Of a DNA stretch of 56,885 nt, positions 24,978 to 34,240 are shown one piece after another (position 1 is the stretch's first letter; each line of letters starts with the position of its first letter). The notes under the pieces are model-generated. The model saw only the letters and a list, made by a program, of their open reading frames with translations, did no database searches and was not told the origin of the DNA. Position numbers and translations under genes: made by a program. Origin of the DNA: an uncultured Collinsella sp. (GTDB lineage: Bacteria; Actinomycetota; Coriobacteriia; Coriobacteriales; Coriobacteriaceae); contig CAKTWK010000012.1 of the NCBI GenBank assembly GCA_934630735.1, positions 1 to 56,885 on the forward strand. The letters are read 5' to 3'.

Positions 24978-25742
24978 CTAGGCCAAGGCGGCGGCGCGGA
25001 CAGCCGCGCCGATCGCTCCGGCAAAGCGAGCCTGGGGCGAGGTGGTCACCGGCGACCCCAGCAGCTCGCCCAACCGCTCCACCACGAAGGCGTTCTCGCA
25101 CAGGCCACCGGTCAGGTAGTACGGGGCGCCCGCGGCCTGCCCGGCCATAGTCGCCACGCGCGAGACCACGCTGTCGATCACGCCACGCGCAATGTTCTCG
25201 CGTGGCTCGCCGCGACCGATCAGGCTGATAACCTCGCTTTCAGCAAACACCGTGCACATGCTGGAAATCTTGGTAGGCTCGCCGGTGCGGGCGAGGTCTG
25301 CCATCTGCTGCTGGGTAATGCCCAGGCGGTCGGCCATGATCTCCAAAAAGCGCCCCGTGCCGGCGGCGCACTTGTCGTTCATGGCAAACTTGGCAACGCG
25401 GCCGCCCTTGAGTTGGATGACCTTGGTATCCTGGCCGCCCACGTCAATCACCGTGCCGTGATCGCCAAACAGGCGCACGGCACCGGTGCCGTGGCAGGTA
25501 ATCTCGGTCACGACCTTGTGCGCATAGGGCACGGCGACACGGCCGTAGCCAGTCGCGACCACGCGAACATCGTCGCCCGTCACGTCATAGCCGGCCGCTG
25601 CCAGTGCCTCGCGCAGACGCTCGGCCGCATCGACCGAGGAGAACCCGGTTGGCTGCACGCACGTCCACGCCACCGAACCCTCCCCGTCGACCACAGCGGC
25701 CTTAGCCGCCGTAGACCCGATATCGATCCCGATCCCTATCAT
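24978..25742 (-). CDS. BcrAD/HgdC-type ATP-dependent activator (double-cubane/dehydratase activase)
   Basis: A 254-residue ASKHA-fold ATPase. Phosphate-binding loops GIDIGSTAAKAA and DVGGQDTKVI are present, and the two Cys that share a 4Fe-4S cluster across the dimer are Cys125 in NDKCAAGTGRF and Cys163 in SSMCTVFAESE. Such proteins (HgdC, and the partners of YjiM-like proteins) fire single low-potential electrons into a 2-hydroxyacyl-CoA dehydratase or a double-cubane cluster protein at the cost of ATP. It lies 154 bp after the HgdB-like gene at 25897-27060, with a large hairpin in between. Only one activator is present for two HgdB-like proteins. Confidence 0.92.
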   Translation of the reverse strand: MIGIGIDIGSTAAKAAVVDGEGSVAWTCVQPTGFSSVDAAERLREALAAAGYDVTGDDVRVVATGYGRVAVPYAHKVVTEITCHGTGAVRLFGDHGTVIDVGGQDTKVIQLKGGRVAKFAMNDKCAAGTGRFLEIMADRLGITQQQMADLARTGEPTKISSMCTVFAESEVISLIGRGEPRENIARGVIDSVVSRVATMAGQAAGAPYYLTGGLCENAFVVERLGELLGSPVTTSPQARFAGAIGAAVRAAALA

Positions 25743-25794
25743 GGCTCTCTCCCAATCTAAACATCAAAGACAGCGGCACGTTCAGGCGCCTTAG

Positions 25795-25902
25795 CTCTAG
25801 GTTTCTCAAGTGCCGGAGGTTGTCCCGAAAGAGGAGCGCAGCGTACTTTGGTACGCAAGCGACGGTTTGAGGGGCAAGATCCGGTGCCTGAGGAAGCTAG
25901 AG
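25795..25902. repeat. About 100-bp structured hairpin element with GAAAGAGGAG core, copy A
   Basis: 32-base imperfect arms (25795-25826 and 25871-25902) contain several G-U-type differences; the tip holds GAAAGAGGAG and an inner GCGTAC/GTACGC stem. The right arm runs into the stop codon of the HgdB-like gene. A second element with the same tip sequence is at 48206-48303. Confidence 0.8.
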
Positions 25903-27060
25903 GGTTTCGATGAAGGCGGCAATGCGGGTCTCGATCTGGCCCATGTCACCGTTGCTGTAGTCGGTCTCGATCTTCATGTACGGAATACCCGCGCCCTCGA
26001 CAGCCTCCTGCATGCGCGCACTCTCCACGTTAAAGGTGTGGCAGGCCTGCAGCACGCTCTCCACTACGCCATCGACATGATACTTCTCGCACATGGCCAG
26101 CGTGTTTTCCATACGACCGTCGTTGGGCGTCATGACCGAGCAGTTGATATCCAGGTAGCGGTCGGCGATGGCGCGCAAGATATCGGGAGCCTCTGGGTCG
26201 ATCATCATGGCCGCCGTGCGCTCGCCCGAGCAGTCGTCCATGCACACGACCACGCCGCCGTTGGACTCGATAGTGCGGCCGATCTTGTTGATCACGCCGC
26301 CCACCGGGCAACCAGTAATCAGGATGCGCTTGGCATCCGCCGCGACCGGGCGCTCGCCCGCGTCGTAGGCCTCACGCAGTTTGGCAACCTTTTGCTCCAG
26401 TTGCTCCGTATAGGCCTCGATATCAAAACTGAACGTACCGGCAAACATGGTGCTCATTAGGTCGACGCCGCTCATGGCCGCCGGCTGGTTGGCCTGCAGC
26501 GCAAACATCTCAAGCTGGGCAGCACGCAGGCGATTGCGACGACGGACGGCGGCGCGCAGGTCATCATCAGTAATCGCAATGCCGTAGAAACCCTCGAGCT
26601 CCTCCTTGAGCAGGCGGCACTCCTCGTACCAGCCTTCACGCTCGTAAGCGCGATCGCGACCCTGCGGCAGGTGCAGAATGTGTGTGCGCTTGAGCTCGTT
26701 GAGTAGCTCGTACATCTTCTTCTTGCCGTCGCAGGTGGTCTCGCCGATGATCATGTCGCTAAAGTACGTAAACGGGCACTTTTGCGAGTAGGCAAAACCG
26801 TAGGTCGACTTGATGAGCGGACACAGATTTGCCGGCAGCACCTTCTCGGCCTCGGGAATCACCTCGTCGGACGTGCCGCACAGCGCCACGCTCGCAGCCC
26901 CCGCGGCATCGATAATCTCGAGCGGCGTGTAGCTGCACAAAAAGCCGACCAGGCGATTACCCGCCTGTTTATAATCCTTGACGCGAATAAACGCCGCCTT
27001 GCGTTGCTCGTTGAACTCCTCAAACGTGCGCGGCAACGGCTGTTCCTCGATATCGACCAT
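25897..27060 (-). CDS. 2-hydroxyacyl-CoA dehydratase / double-cubane cluster protein family (copy 1)
   Basis: A 387-residue single-chain HgdB/YjiM-like protein. Cys positions of the family are present: [60 protein letters not shown] and LQACHTF. Because there is one chain rather than HgdA plus HgdB, and one adjacent activator, it fits the double-cubane cluster proteins, which carry an [8Fe-9S] cluster and reduce small substrates of still unclear identity. A conventional hydroxyacyl-CoA dehydratase is less likely. ATG 27060 follows GAGAGGGG. It stands 77 bp before the ABC importer genes on the transcript. Confidence 0.85.
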   Translation of the reverse strand: MVDIEEQPLPRTFEEFNEQRKAAFIRVKDYKQAGNRLVGFLCSYTPLEIIDAAGAASVALCGTSDEVIPEAEKVLPANLCPLIKSTYGFAYSQKCPFTYFSDMIIGETTCDGKKKMYELLNELKRTHILHLPQGRDRAYEREGWYEECRLLKEELEGFYGIAITDDDLRAAVRRRNRLRAAQLEMFALQANQPAAMSGVDLMSTMFAGTFSFDIEAYTEQLEQKVAKLREAYDAGERPVAADAKRILITGCPVGGVINKIGRTIESNGGVVVCMDDCSGERTAAMMIDPEAPDILRAIADRYLDINCSVMTPNDGRMENTLAMCEKYHVDGVVESVLQACHTFNVESARMQEAVEGAGIPYMKIETDYSNGDMGQIETRIAAFIETL

Positions 27061-27136
27061 AGTAGTTCCCCTCTCTTGCACCGATATACCGACAATTAAA
27101 CAACGAACCCACGCCATACCCAAAAGGAAGCATCCT

Positions 27137-27922
27137 CTAGGGAATAGCGTCGATAAGCTCCTGCGTATACGGATCGCTCGGATGCGCGATCACGTCCTCG
27201 GCCGCTCCTTCCTCGACAAGACGACCGTGGTAGAGCACACCGATCCGGTCGGACATATGCCGAACCACACGCATATCATGCGTGATAAACAGCAGCGCCA
27301 CGCCCGTCGTGCGCTGCAGGTCGCGAAGCAAGTTGAGCACTTGGGCCTGAACGGACACGTCAAGCGCCGAGACCGGCTCGTCGCATACCACAAGGCGCGG
27401 CTCGCAAATAAGCGCCCGTGCCAGATTGAGTCGCTGACGCTGTCCCCCCGAAAGGTCATGCGGATAGCGGTCATAATGCTCTGCCAGAAGACCGACCGAG
27501 GCCAGGGCCGAGAGCGCGCGCCCATGGCGCTCATCCGCATCGCGCACGCCGGCGATAATCAACGGCTCCTCCAAAATACGGCCGACACGGTTGCGCGGGT
27601 CAAAAGCCGTAGAGCTATCCTGGAATACCAGCCGGATCTCGCGGCGAAACGGCTTGCGTTCGCGCTCCGACATCGTGGCAAGGTCGTGCCCGCGATAGAC
27701 AATCGAGCCGGAATCCGCACGCTCGAGACCACAGATCAGGCGTCCAGTCGTCGACTTGCCCGATCCGGATTCGCCAACCAGGCCATAGACCTCGCCTGGC
27801 GCGATCTCAAACGACAGATCGTCCACGGCGGTAAAGGTCTGACGCTTAAAACCTGAGCCCGGCATGGGATACGCTTTAGTCAGATGTGAGACCCTAAGCA
27901 GGGCTTCGCTATCAACAGCCAT
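27137..27922 (-). CDS. ABC transporter ATP-binding protein (OppF/DppF/NikE type)
   Basis: A 261-residue ATPase with Walker A GESGSGKS, the signature LSGGQRQR, Walker B LVVCDEP and the H-loop ITHD. The C-terminal [15 protein letters not shown] is the family motif of peptide/nickel importers. ATG 27922 overlaps the upstream ATPase gene by 11 bp. It powers the importer encoded with the four genes to its right. It has no Cys-rich C-terminal cluster motif of the kind seen in full-length DppF/OppF proteins, so it is a short form. Confidence 0.93.
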   Translation of the reverse strand: MAVDSEALLRVSHLTKAYPMPGSGFKRQTFTAVDDLSFEIAPGEVYGLVGESGSGKSTTGRLICGLERADSGSIVYRGHDLATMSERERKPFRREIRLVFQDSSTAFDPRNRVGRILEEPLIIAGVRDADERHGRALSALASVGLLAEHYDRYPHDLSGGQRQRLNLARALICEPRLVVCDEPVSALDVSVQAQVLNLLRDLQRTTGVALLFITHDMRVVRHMSDRIGVLYHGRLVEEGAAEDVIAHPSDPYTQELIDAIP

Positions 27923-28907
27923 GGCACTCCCCTTTCTCGACAAGCCAGCATTTAGACCGGTCGCACGCATTCACGGCAAACAGCGGAGGCTCCTGCGCGC
28001 GGCAACGCTCGTCTGCCCGGGCACAACGAGGCGCAAAGCGGCATCCACAGGGTATTGCCGTAAGCGGCGGCACCGTGCCCGGAATATCCGCCAGCGTGTC
28101 AACTCGCTCGCCTTCGAGCGGCGGAATGCTCGCGATGAGCCCCTGGGCATACGGGTGGCTCGGGCGCTCCATAAGGCCGCAGGCGTCGATCTCTTCTACG
28201 ATTTGGCCCAGATACATGACGTGCACGCGCGAGCAGATGCTCGTGACGACACCCAAATCATGGCTGATAAAAAGCACCGCCATGCCCTCGGAACTGTTGA
28301 GGTCGCGCAGAAGATCCAAAATCTGTTTTTGAGTCGTCGTGTCGAGTGCCGTGGTGGGCTCATCGGCAATCAGCAGTCGCGGATGACCGGCAAGCGCCAT
28401 GGCAATCATCACGCGCTGGCGCATACCGCCGCTAAAATCGCTCGGATACATGTCGAAGCGGGCGGCGGCATCTCGAATGCCCACACGCTCCAACAGCGAT
28501 AGAGCCTCGTTGCGGGCTTCGCGTCGGCTCACCTTACGGTGGGCCCGCACGGCCTCGACGACCTGGGCCCCGACCGTCATGACGGGGTTAAGCGAGCTCA
28601 AAGGGTCCTGGAAAATCATGGCGATGTCACAGCCGCGCACCTTGCGCATCGTCTTGGGCGGACGCGCCAGCAGATCCTCGCCATCAAACACAATCTGGCC
28701 CTCATAGGCCATCTTCTGTTCATGCTCCAATAGGCGCATGACACTCTGGGCAAACACCGACTTACCGCAGCCGGACTCGCCGACAACACCAACGATCTCG
28801 CCGGCATCGATATGTAGGTTGAGTTTGTTGACGGCTTCCAGCGCGTTGCCATCGCGGCCCACAAACGAGATGCAGAGGTCGCGCACGTCCAAAAGATGCT
28901 GAGCCAT
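27912..28907 (-). CDS. ABC transporter ATP-binding protein (OppD/DppD/NikD type)
   Basis: A 331-residue ATPase: Walker A GESGCGKS, signature DFSGGMRQR, Walker B LLIADEP, H-loop ISHD. The C-terminal oligopeptide-transporter domain has HPYAQGLIASIPPLEGE and a Cys set (GCRFAPRCARADERC, then a late Cys pair) that binds a 4Fe-4S cluster in related proteins. It pairs with the ATPase gene that it overlaps by 11 bp. The substrate class (peptide, nickel or other family-5 ligand) is set by the binding protein, not by this subunit. Confidence 0.94.
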   Translation of the reverse strand: MAQHLLDVRDLCISFVGRDGNALEAVNKLNLHIDAGEIVGVVGESGCGKSVFAQSVMRLLEHEQKMAYEGQIVFDGEDLLARPPKTMRKVRGCDIAMIFQDPLSSLNPVMTVGAQVVEAVRAHRKVSRREARNEALSLLERVGIRDAAARFDMYPSDFSGGMRQRVMIAMALAGHPRLLIADEPTTALDTTTQKQILDLLRDLNSSEGMAVLFISHDLGVVTSICSRVHVMYLGQIVEEIDACGLMERPSHPYAQGLIASIPPLEGERVDTLADIPGTVPPLTAIPCGCRFAPRCARADERCRAQEPPLFAVNACDRSKCWLVEKGECHGC

Positions 28908-28910
28908 GGG

Positions 28911-29741
28911 CTAGTCCTCCTTGGTCTTGGGGTCGAGGGCGTCGCGCAGGCCGTCACCGGCAAGGTTCAGCGAAAGCACGCTCGCGATGATGGCCGCTGC
29001 CGGGAAGAAGATCATCCACCAGGCTTTGCGCATCACGTTCTTGCCCGCCTGCAGGATGTTTCCCCAGCTGGCGTCGGGCGCCTTGATACCCAGGCCCAGA
29101 AACGAGAGGGCGGCCTCCGAGAGCACGGCCTCGGCAAAGACGAAGGTCGCCTGCACCAGGAAGGGCGCCATAACGTTGGGCACGATATGCAGCCACACGA
29201 TGCGCGCGGTCGAGGCGCCCTGCACGCGCAGGGCTTCCACAAAGGGCTCCTCCTTGACCACCATCGCGCGCGAGCGCACGATGCGCGCCATGCTGGGCGT
29301 ATAGACGATGGAGAGCGCGATGATGACGTTCCAGACCGAGGCGCCCATCATGGCCATGAGCGCGATGGCCAGCAGCACGCCCGGAATGGACATAAGGCCG
29401 TCGCAGATGCGCATGAGAATATGATCGAGTCTCTCGTTGTAGCACGCATAGGCGCCGATCACCAAGCCGAGCGCACTCGTCGCGAGCGTGACGGCAATGC
29501 CGACGCCAAGCGACACGCGCGCGCCCGCGATGACGCGGGCAAGCAGGTCGCGACCAAAGTCATCGCAGCCAAAGGGATGCGCAGGCGAAGGTGCCGAAAG
29601 TCGCAACGTCATCTCCTGCGCATTGGGATTAACCGGCCACACCAGCGGACCGACGAGTGCGATCAGCGCAATCGCCAAGAAAATGCAGCCGCCGACTACA
29701 AACCCCTTGTTGGCAAGAGCCTTCTTAAAGTTTGCCATCAT
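28911..29741 (-). CDS. ABC transporter permease (OppC/DppC/NikC type)
   Basis: A 276-residue inner-membrane permease with about six helices, an N-terminal OppC_N-like segment (FKKALANKGFVVGGCIFLAIALIAL) and the EAA loop EALRVQGASTARIVWLHIVPN. The HPFGCDDFGRDLLARVIAGAR block is the standard periplasmic-face motif. ATG 29741 overlaps the stop of the partner permease by 4 bp (ATGATG), a sign of translational coupling. Confidence 0.94.
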   Translation of the reverse strand: MMANFKKALANKGFVVGGCIFLAIALIALVGPLVWPVNPNAQEMTLRLSAPSPAHPFGCDDFGRDLLARVIAGARVSLGVGIAVTLATSALGLVIGAYACYNERLDHILMRICDGLMSIPGVLLAIALMAMMGASVWNVIIALSIVYTPSMARIVRSRAMVVKEEPFVEALRVQGASTARIVWLHIVPNVMAPFLVQATFVFAEAVLSEAALSFLGLGIKAPDASWGNILQAGKNVMRKAWWMIFFPAAAIIASVLSLNLAGDGLRDALDPKTKED

Positions 29742-30691
29742 GCATCGCCCCATTTGCGAGCGCGCGGGTCAAAAGCGCCGTAGGCAAGGTCGACAGCCAG
29801 ATTGATCACCGAATTCAACAAGGCGATGACCAGCAGCACGCCCTGAATCACCGGATAGTCGCGACGCTCGATAGAGCTCGTGACCAGCTGGCCCAAACCG
29901 GGGATGTTAAAAATGGCCTCAGTCACCACGGCGCCCGTAATCAGGGCGCCAAAAGAATAGCCGACCGAGGTGAGAATCGGCAGCGCTGCGTTGCGCAGGG
30001 CATGGGCCAGCACCACGCGAACCTCGGAGACGCCCTTGGCACGCGCCGTCTTGACGCAGTCGAGCTGCATGGCCTCGATCACGCTCGCACGCGTCATGCG
30101 CATGAGCAGCGCGGCCTGAACGCATCCAAGCGATATAGCCGGCAACGCAAGATAGCGTAAATGGCTGAACCAGCCCTTCGATAGCGGCGCATAGCCGGCC
30201 ACCGGGAGCACACGCAACGTGACGGCAAACAGCCACATAAGCATGAGAGCCATCAAGAAGCCGGGTATCGCCACGCCCAAAAGAGCAACGACACGCAAGA
30301 CCGCGTCGGTGCGCGACCCATGTTTGAGGGCAGCGACGACGCCGCAGGGCAGTGCAATCAACAGCGCGATGAGCTGTGCCAGAAGCGCGAGCGATAGCGT
30401 GGGGCCAAAGTGCTCGGCGATCGCCTGCGTGACGGGCTGGCGCATAAAATACGAATCGCCCAGGTCGCCGGTAAGCACGCCGCCCATCCACTCAACGTAG
30501 CGCTGCGGCAGCGGCTCGTTGAGTCCCAGGTTATCGTTGACGCGCTCGATCTGGTCGGCCGAAGCCTCCATGCCGAGCATCGAAGAGGCCGGGTCACCCG
30601 GTGTGAGATAGATAATCAAAAACACGACAACCGAGATAATGAGCATCACCGGAACCATCGCGCCTATACGTTTGAGCGTGTACTTCAACAT
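29738..30691 (-). CDS. ABC transporter permease (OppB/DppB/NikB type)
   Basis: A 317-residue permease that starts with the family hallmark LKYTLKRIGAMVPVMLIISVVVFLIIYLTPGDPA. The EAA loop is KTARAKGVSEVRVVLAHALRNAALPILT, and the C-terminal GALITGAVVTEAIFNIPGLGQL is typical. Six helices are apparent. It lies 88 bp after the binding-protein gene and overlaps the second permease by 4 bp. Confidence 0.94.
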   Translation of the reverse strand: MLKYTLKRIGAMVPVMLIISVVVFLIIYLTPGDPASSMLGMEASADQIERVNDNLGLNEPLPQRYVEWMGGVLTGDLGDSYFMRQPVTQAIAEHFGPTLSLALLAQLIALLIALPCGVVAALKHGSRTDAVLRVVALLGVAIPGFLMALMLMWLFAVTLRVLPVAGYAPLSKGWFSHLRYLALPAISLGCVQAALLMRMTRASVIEAMQLDCVKTARAKGVSEVRVVLAHALRNAALPILTSVGYSFGALITGAVVTEAIFNIPGLGQLVTSSIERRDYPVIQGVLLVIALLNSVINLAVDLAYGAFDPRARKWGDA

Positions 30692-30779
30692 GCGAGGCGT
30701 CTATTTCCCCTCTGAACGTGGACAGGGCGTGGCGGCCACAGGGGACCAGACCCCTCCAGCCGCCACGCCATCTATTGCA

Positions 30780-32390
30780 TTACTCCGGACGCTTGGCGTT
30801 CCAGATGATGGCTCCGTCGAGCAGCTCAAAGCCCTCGACATCGGCCTGCGTGCCGGTTATGGCAACGTAATGGCACAGCGGCTCGACAACCGCGATCTCG
30901 TACAGACGCTCCTGGCACTCGGCCCACTTTTTGGTTGCGGCCTTCTGGTCCTCGGCCGTGCGGGTCTCACCGACCAGCGTAAGCGCCTTCTCGTCCGAAA
31001 GACCATAGAAGCCCTTGGAGACCGAAAGCGACTGCGCCGGAATCGGCTTGTAGTTCGTAGATGCCACAAACAGGTCCCACTGATCGGCCTTGTTGGAGCG
31101 GATATCCATAAAGGTCGCGAACTCATAGCTCTCGACTTCGGCGGTAAAGCCGGCCTTCTCGAGCTGTTCCTGCAGCGCGACAGTCGCGTTGTACATATCC
31201 TTGTAGTCGGGCGTGGTGAGCAGCCTCACCGTCTCACCGGCATAGGAGGTCTTGGCGAGAGCCTTCTTGGCCGCCTTGGGGTCGGCCTGGTTAAAGTATT
31301 TTTTGCCGGCATCGGTCGCCCACTGGTCGTTTTCGGGGTTGCCCAGGTTGGGATCGATCGTAAAGAGCTCTTCCTCGCCATAGGCAGCCAGAGCGGCAGC
31401 CTTGCAGTCGATCGCCATAAAAGCGCACTTGCGGATAGCCTCGTCGGCAAAAATGCCTTCGTTCATGTTAAAGAACGCGGTGAGGACACCCGCGGTATGC
31501 GTGTACAGCTTCACGTCATCATTGCCATCGAAGTCATGGAAATTCTCGGTGGGAATCTCGCCGGCGATATCGTATTCGCCGGTCTCGAAACCGCTCACGC
31601 GCGTGGAGCCCTCCGTGACAAACTGATAGAAAATATCCTTCGTAGGTGCGGAGACCTTGCCGGTGTAGCCCGACGCCTTGCCCCCAGCAGCCTGATAATC
31701 GTCGTTACGTGTCAGATGAATGTACTGATCCTGCTTCCACTCCGCAAGCTTATAGGCACCGGTACCGATATAGTCGGCGATGCCCGTGTCGCCCGCGGCG
31801 TCGATAACCTCGGAGGGAACGATCGCGGGATATTGGGAGTGGTTGCCCAGAATCGTGAGGAAATCCGTGGCGGGCGCGGTAAGCGTACAGGTCACCTCGT
31901 GGTCGCCCGACGCAGCAAACTGGGCATCGGGAAGCAGACTTGCCGCACGGTCGTTGACTTTAAGCCAGCGGTTCATCGAGGCGACGACGTCGTCGGGGCC
32001 AAGCTCCTTGCCGTTGTGGAACACGATGCCTTCGCGCAGCTCGATGGTATAGACCAGTCCGTCGTCGGAGACCTTGTAGCTCTTGGCGAGAACGGGCTGG
32101 GGCTCGTACTTGGAGTCGAGGCCAAAAAGCGGCTCCATGATATTGCAGGCAATATCCACGGTCACAAGCGACGACGTGGTGTGCGGATCGAGACCGTCCG
32201 GACTCGCCGGGAGCGCGATCTGCAGCTCGTCGCGATACTCCACATCCTGGCCGGAGGCAGCGGCGCTACCGCTCTCGGCGCCCGAACCGCCGCAGCCGGT
32301 GAGGCCGAGGCCCGCCATGACGCACAGGGCAGCGGAGCCGGTCAGAAAACCGCGACGGGAAACGCCCGCCTTGAAAAGGTCGTTGTTCAT
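30780..32390 (-). CDS. Family 5 solute-binding lipoprotein of the ABC importer
   Basis: A 536-residue extracytoplasmic binding protein. The N-terminus has a twin-arginine-like SRRGFLTG followed by a lipobox LTGC with Cys33 as the predicted lipid anchor, then a Ser/Gly-rich linker. The family-5 core is clear: QIALPASPDGLDPHTTSSLVT, YTIELREGIVFHNGKELGPDDVVASMNRW and DYIGTGAYKLAEWKQDQYIHLTRNDDY. Family-5 proteins bind peptides, nickel complexes, opines or glycosides; the ligand cannot be read from sequence. Nickel would fit the hydrogenase, but linkage is tighter with the HgdB-like genes on both sides. Start ATG 32390 follows GAAAGGAA. Confidence 0.92.
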   Translation of the reverse strand: MNNDLFKAGVSRRGFLTGSAALCVMAGLGLTGCGGSGAESGSAAASGQDVEYRDELQIALPASPDGLDPHTTSSLVTVDIACNIMEPLFGLDSKYEPQPVLAKSYKVSDDGLVYTIELREGIVFHNGKELGPDDVVASMNRWLKVNDRAASLLPDAQFAASGDHEVTCTLTAPATDFLTILGNHSQYPAIVPSEVIDAAGDTGIADYIGTGAYKLAEWKQDQYIHLTRNDDYQAAGGKASGYTGKVSAPTKDIFYQFVTEGSTRVSGFETGEYDIAGEIPTENFHDFDGNDDVKLYTHTAGVLTAFFNMNEGIFADEAIRKCAFMAIDCKAAALAAYGEEELFTIDPNLGNPENDQWATDAGKKYFNQADPKAAKKALAKTSYAGETVRLLTTPDYKDMYNATVALQEQLEKAGFTAEVESYEFATFMDIRSNKADQWDLFVASTNYKPIPAQSLSVSKGFYGLSDEKALTLVGETRTAEDQKAATKKWAECQERLYEIAVVEPLCHYVAITGTQADVEGFELLDGAIIWNAKRPE

Positions 32391-32458
32391 TGAGTTCCTT
32401 TCGTGTCTGAACAAACGGACAGAATCTGCCGAGACGGCGGAAATCCCCGCCCCGGTAG

Positions 32459-32511
32459 CCATGCGAAGCCGATCGGCGCCCTGCGGTGCATCCGGACACC
32501 GACCGGCATGG
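32459..32511 (-). promoter_or_regulatory. Leader with mutually exclusive stems upstream of the binding-protein gene
   Basis: In the 184-bp gap between the second HgdB-like gene and the binding-protein gene, GCCGATCGG (32468-32476) can pair with CCGACCGGC (32499-32507). CGGTG (32484-32488) can instead pair with CACCG (32497-32501), and CCATGC/GCATGG (32459-32464, 32506-32511) can close the whole. The shared segments make some pairings exclusive. No known riboswitch consensus was recognised. Confidence 0.35.
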
Positions 32512-32574
32512 CAGCAGAGAAATCCCTATCGCATGGATAGGAACACCCGGAGGCACCACTTAGCGCAGGTGCGG

Positions 32575-33858
32575 CTAAATCGTCTCGAGGAAGGCCTCGA
32601 TGCGGGTCTGGAGCTGACCGGCGTCCTCGCCGGCGTAGTCGGTCGTGATGTGCATAAACGGAATGCCGGCTTCCTCGGCGGCCTTCTCCACGGCAAACGA
32701 CTCCATCTCGTAGAGTGTGCAGAACTGCAGGGCCACGTCGACGATGCCGTCGGCATGCAGGTCCTTGGCCATCTGGACAATGTCCTTCATACGCTGGTCG
32801 TTGGGCGTAAAGACGGCGCAGTTGATCTTAAAGTAGCGCTCGGCGATAGCATCGAGCATCTCGTCGACCGTCTCGCCGGACTCGTCGACCAGGTCCTTGT
32901 AGTAGCGCGAGCCCGTGCAGGACTCCTCGCCCACCACGACGCCGCCCGCCTTCTCGATCAGATTGAACAGCTTCCAGTTGGGCACGGCCATGGGCGTACC
33001 GGTGTACAGGATGCGCTTGGTCCCCTTGGGCGCCACGCCCTCGCCGGCCTCGACACGCTGCTCGCACTCAGCCGCCATATCGTTAATGGCTCCGGTCAGA
33101 CGCGGCGTGTCGTCCATAAAGGCGGCCTGAACGGTCAGCAGGCTGTCGAGACCGCTGATGGGCGCTGGGTCGGCAGCGCGCGTGGCAGCGAGGCGCTGCA
33201 GTGCGCGGCGCTTCTCATTGACGGCGTGGATGGCGGCCTTCAGACGCTCAGGCGTAATCGTGACGCCGCACTCTTCCTCGATCTTGGCGGCGAGCTTTTT
33301 AACCTCGGCCTTCCAGGTCACGAGCGTCGACTCGTCGTGTACGTTGGGAATATCCATGACGTACATGTTCTTTTGCGTGGCAAAGAACTCGTAGGCCTTC
33401 TTCTTGCCATCGCAGGTGTTCTCGCCTACCACCAAGTCACTCGACTCAATGTAGGGGCAGACCTCACCCAGCTTAAAGCCGGCAAAGCTCTTGATAAGCG
33501 GACAAGTGTTGCGCGGCAAGTGCTCCTCGACCTTGTCCGTTGCCCAATCGGCACCCGAGCACAGACCAACGGGAATGCCGTCACAGGCAAGCACGATCTC
33601 CTCGGGCACGTACACGCAGAACGAGCCCACGATCTTGGTGGCCCCGCCGGCCTCCTTCTTGTCGAGCATCTCCTTAATACGGCCGCTGTGGATGTTGGTG
33701 GCCACAAAGTCCAGGTAGGACGTGGACTTGGGGCGATTGTTCTGCGTCAAGAACATATCGCCGTACATCTGGCCCACGGCGCCCAGCAGCATGTCGTGGT
33801 CGGCAAGATTCATGCCGAGGCTCTCCCACATCGGATGGAAATCAAATTCTTCAGCCAT
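32575..33858 (-). CDS. 2-hydroxyacyl-CoA dehydratase / double-cubane cluster protein family (copy 2)
   Basis: A 427-residue HgdB/YjiM-like protein with the same plan as the product at 25897-27060 but an N-terminal extension of about 60 residues and clear sequence divergence. Conserved blocks: GSFCVYVPEEIVLACDG, NTCPLIKSFAGF, VCPYIESSDL, NTCDGKKKAYEFF, ESCTGSRYY and LQFCTLYEMES. The GCP of copy 1 is GTP here (LYTGTPMAVPN), so one Cys is lost; if that Cys is a cluster ligand, the two proteins may differ in cofactor. GAGAGGGG precedes ATG 33858. It is the first gene of the transcript that runs into the importer and copy 1. Confidence 0.85.
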   Translation of the reverse strand: MAEEFDFHPMWESLGMNLADHDMLLGAVGQMYGDMFLTQNNRPKSTSYLDFVATNIHSGRIKEMLDKKEAGGATKIVGSFCVYVPEEIVLACDGIPVGLCSGADWATDKVEEHLPRNTCPLIKSFAGFKLGEVCPYIESSDLVVGENTCDGKKKAYEFFATQKNMYVMDIPNVHDESTLVTWKAEVKKLAAKIEEECGVTITPERLKAAIHAVNEKRRALQRLAATRAADPAPISGLDSLLTVQAAFMDDTPRLTGAINDMAAECEQRVEAGEGVAPKGTKRILYTGTPMAVPNWKLFNLIEKAGGVVVGEESCTGSRYYKDLVDESGETVDEMLDAIAERYFKINCAVFTPNDQRMKDIVQMAKDLHADGIVDVALQFCTLYEMESFAVEKAAEEAGIPFMHITTDYAGEDAGQLQTRIEAFLETI

Positions 33859-34017
33859 GACGGTTCCCCTCTCGAACCAAAAACGGATAACAGCGGTATC
33901 GATGCACGACGGACGGCGATTGCCCGACCGTGCTCAAACCCGGAATTTTAGGGAACCTGCTTTGCGGTCGATTATTTAGTTGTGCGTCGTCTCTCCCGGA
34001 GCCGTGAACATACCTGC

Positions 34018-34086
34018 TCATATGCGGCTCCGAGCCATATACAGGGCGCGCGCGGCAACGCGGCGAATGTATGTCGTCTGCGGCAT
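34018..34086 (-). CDS. Possible 22-residue leader peptide
   Basis: ATG 34086 lies 8 bases after a near-perfect AAAGGAGG site. The 22 codons read MPQTTYIRRVAARALYMARS plus two more residues, ending in TGA 159 bp before the HgdB-like gene. It is basic (five Arg) and has no family. The strength of the ribosome site is the only evidence; it may be a regulatory leader or noise. Confidence 0.35.
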   Translation of the reverse strand: MPQTTYIRRVAARALYMARSRI

Positions 34087-34240
34087 GTGCGCACCCTCCT
34101 TTACAAGTTAAGGTCAACTATATCAACGGTCATCGACCATGCGAACACCGTTGACATTCGTACGACAGCGTCGTATGCCGTCGTTTAATAAATAATTATC
34201 TTGATTGATAAGAGTTTGTCATTCCTCATTCGACGAACGG

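Noticed and set aside
23746..25101. A longer glycosyltransferase starting upstream of ATG 24963
   Set aside because: The extra 46 residues overlap the activator gene and are Arg/Gly-rich without similarity to GT4 N-termini.
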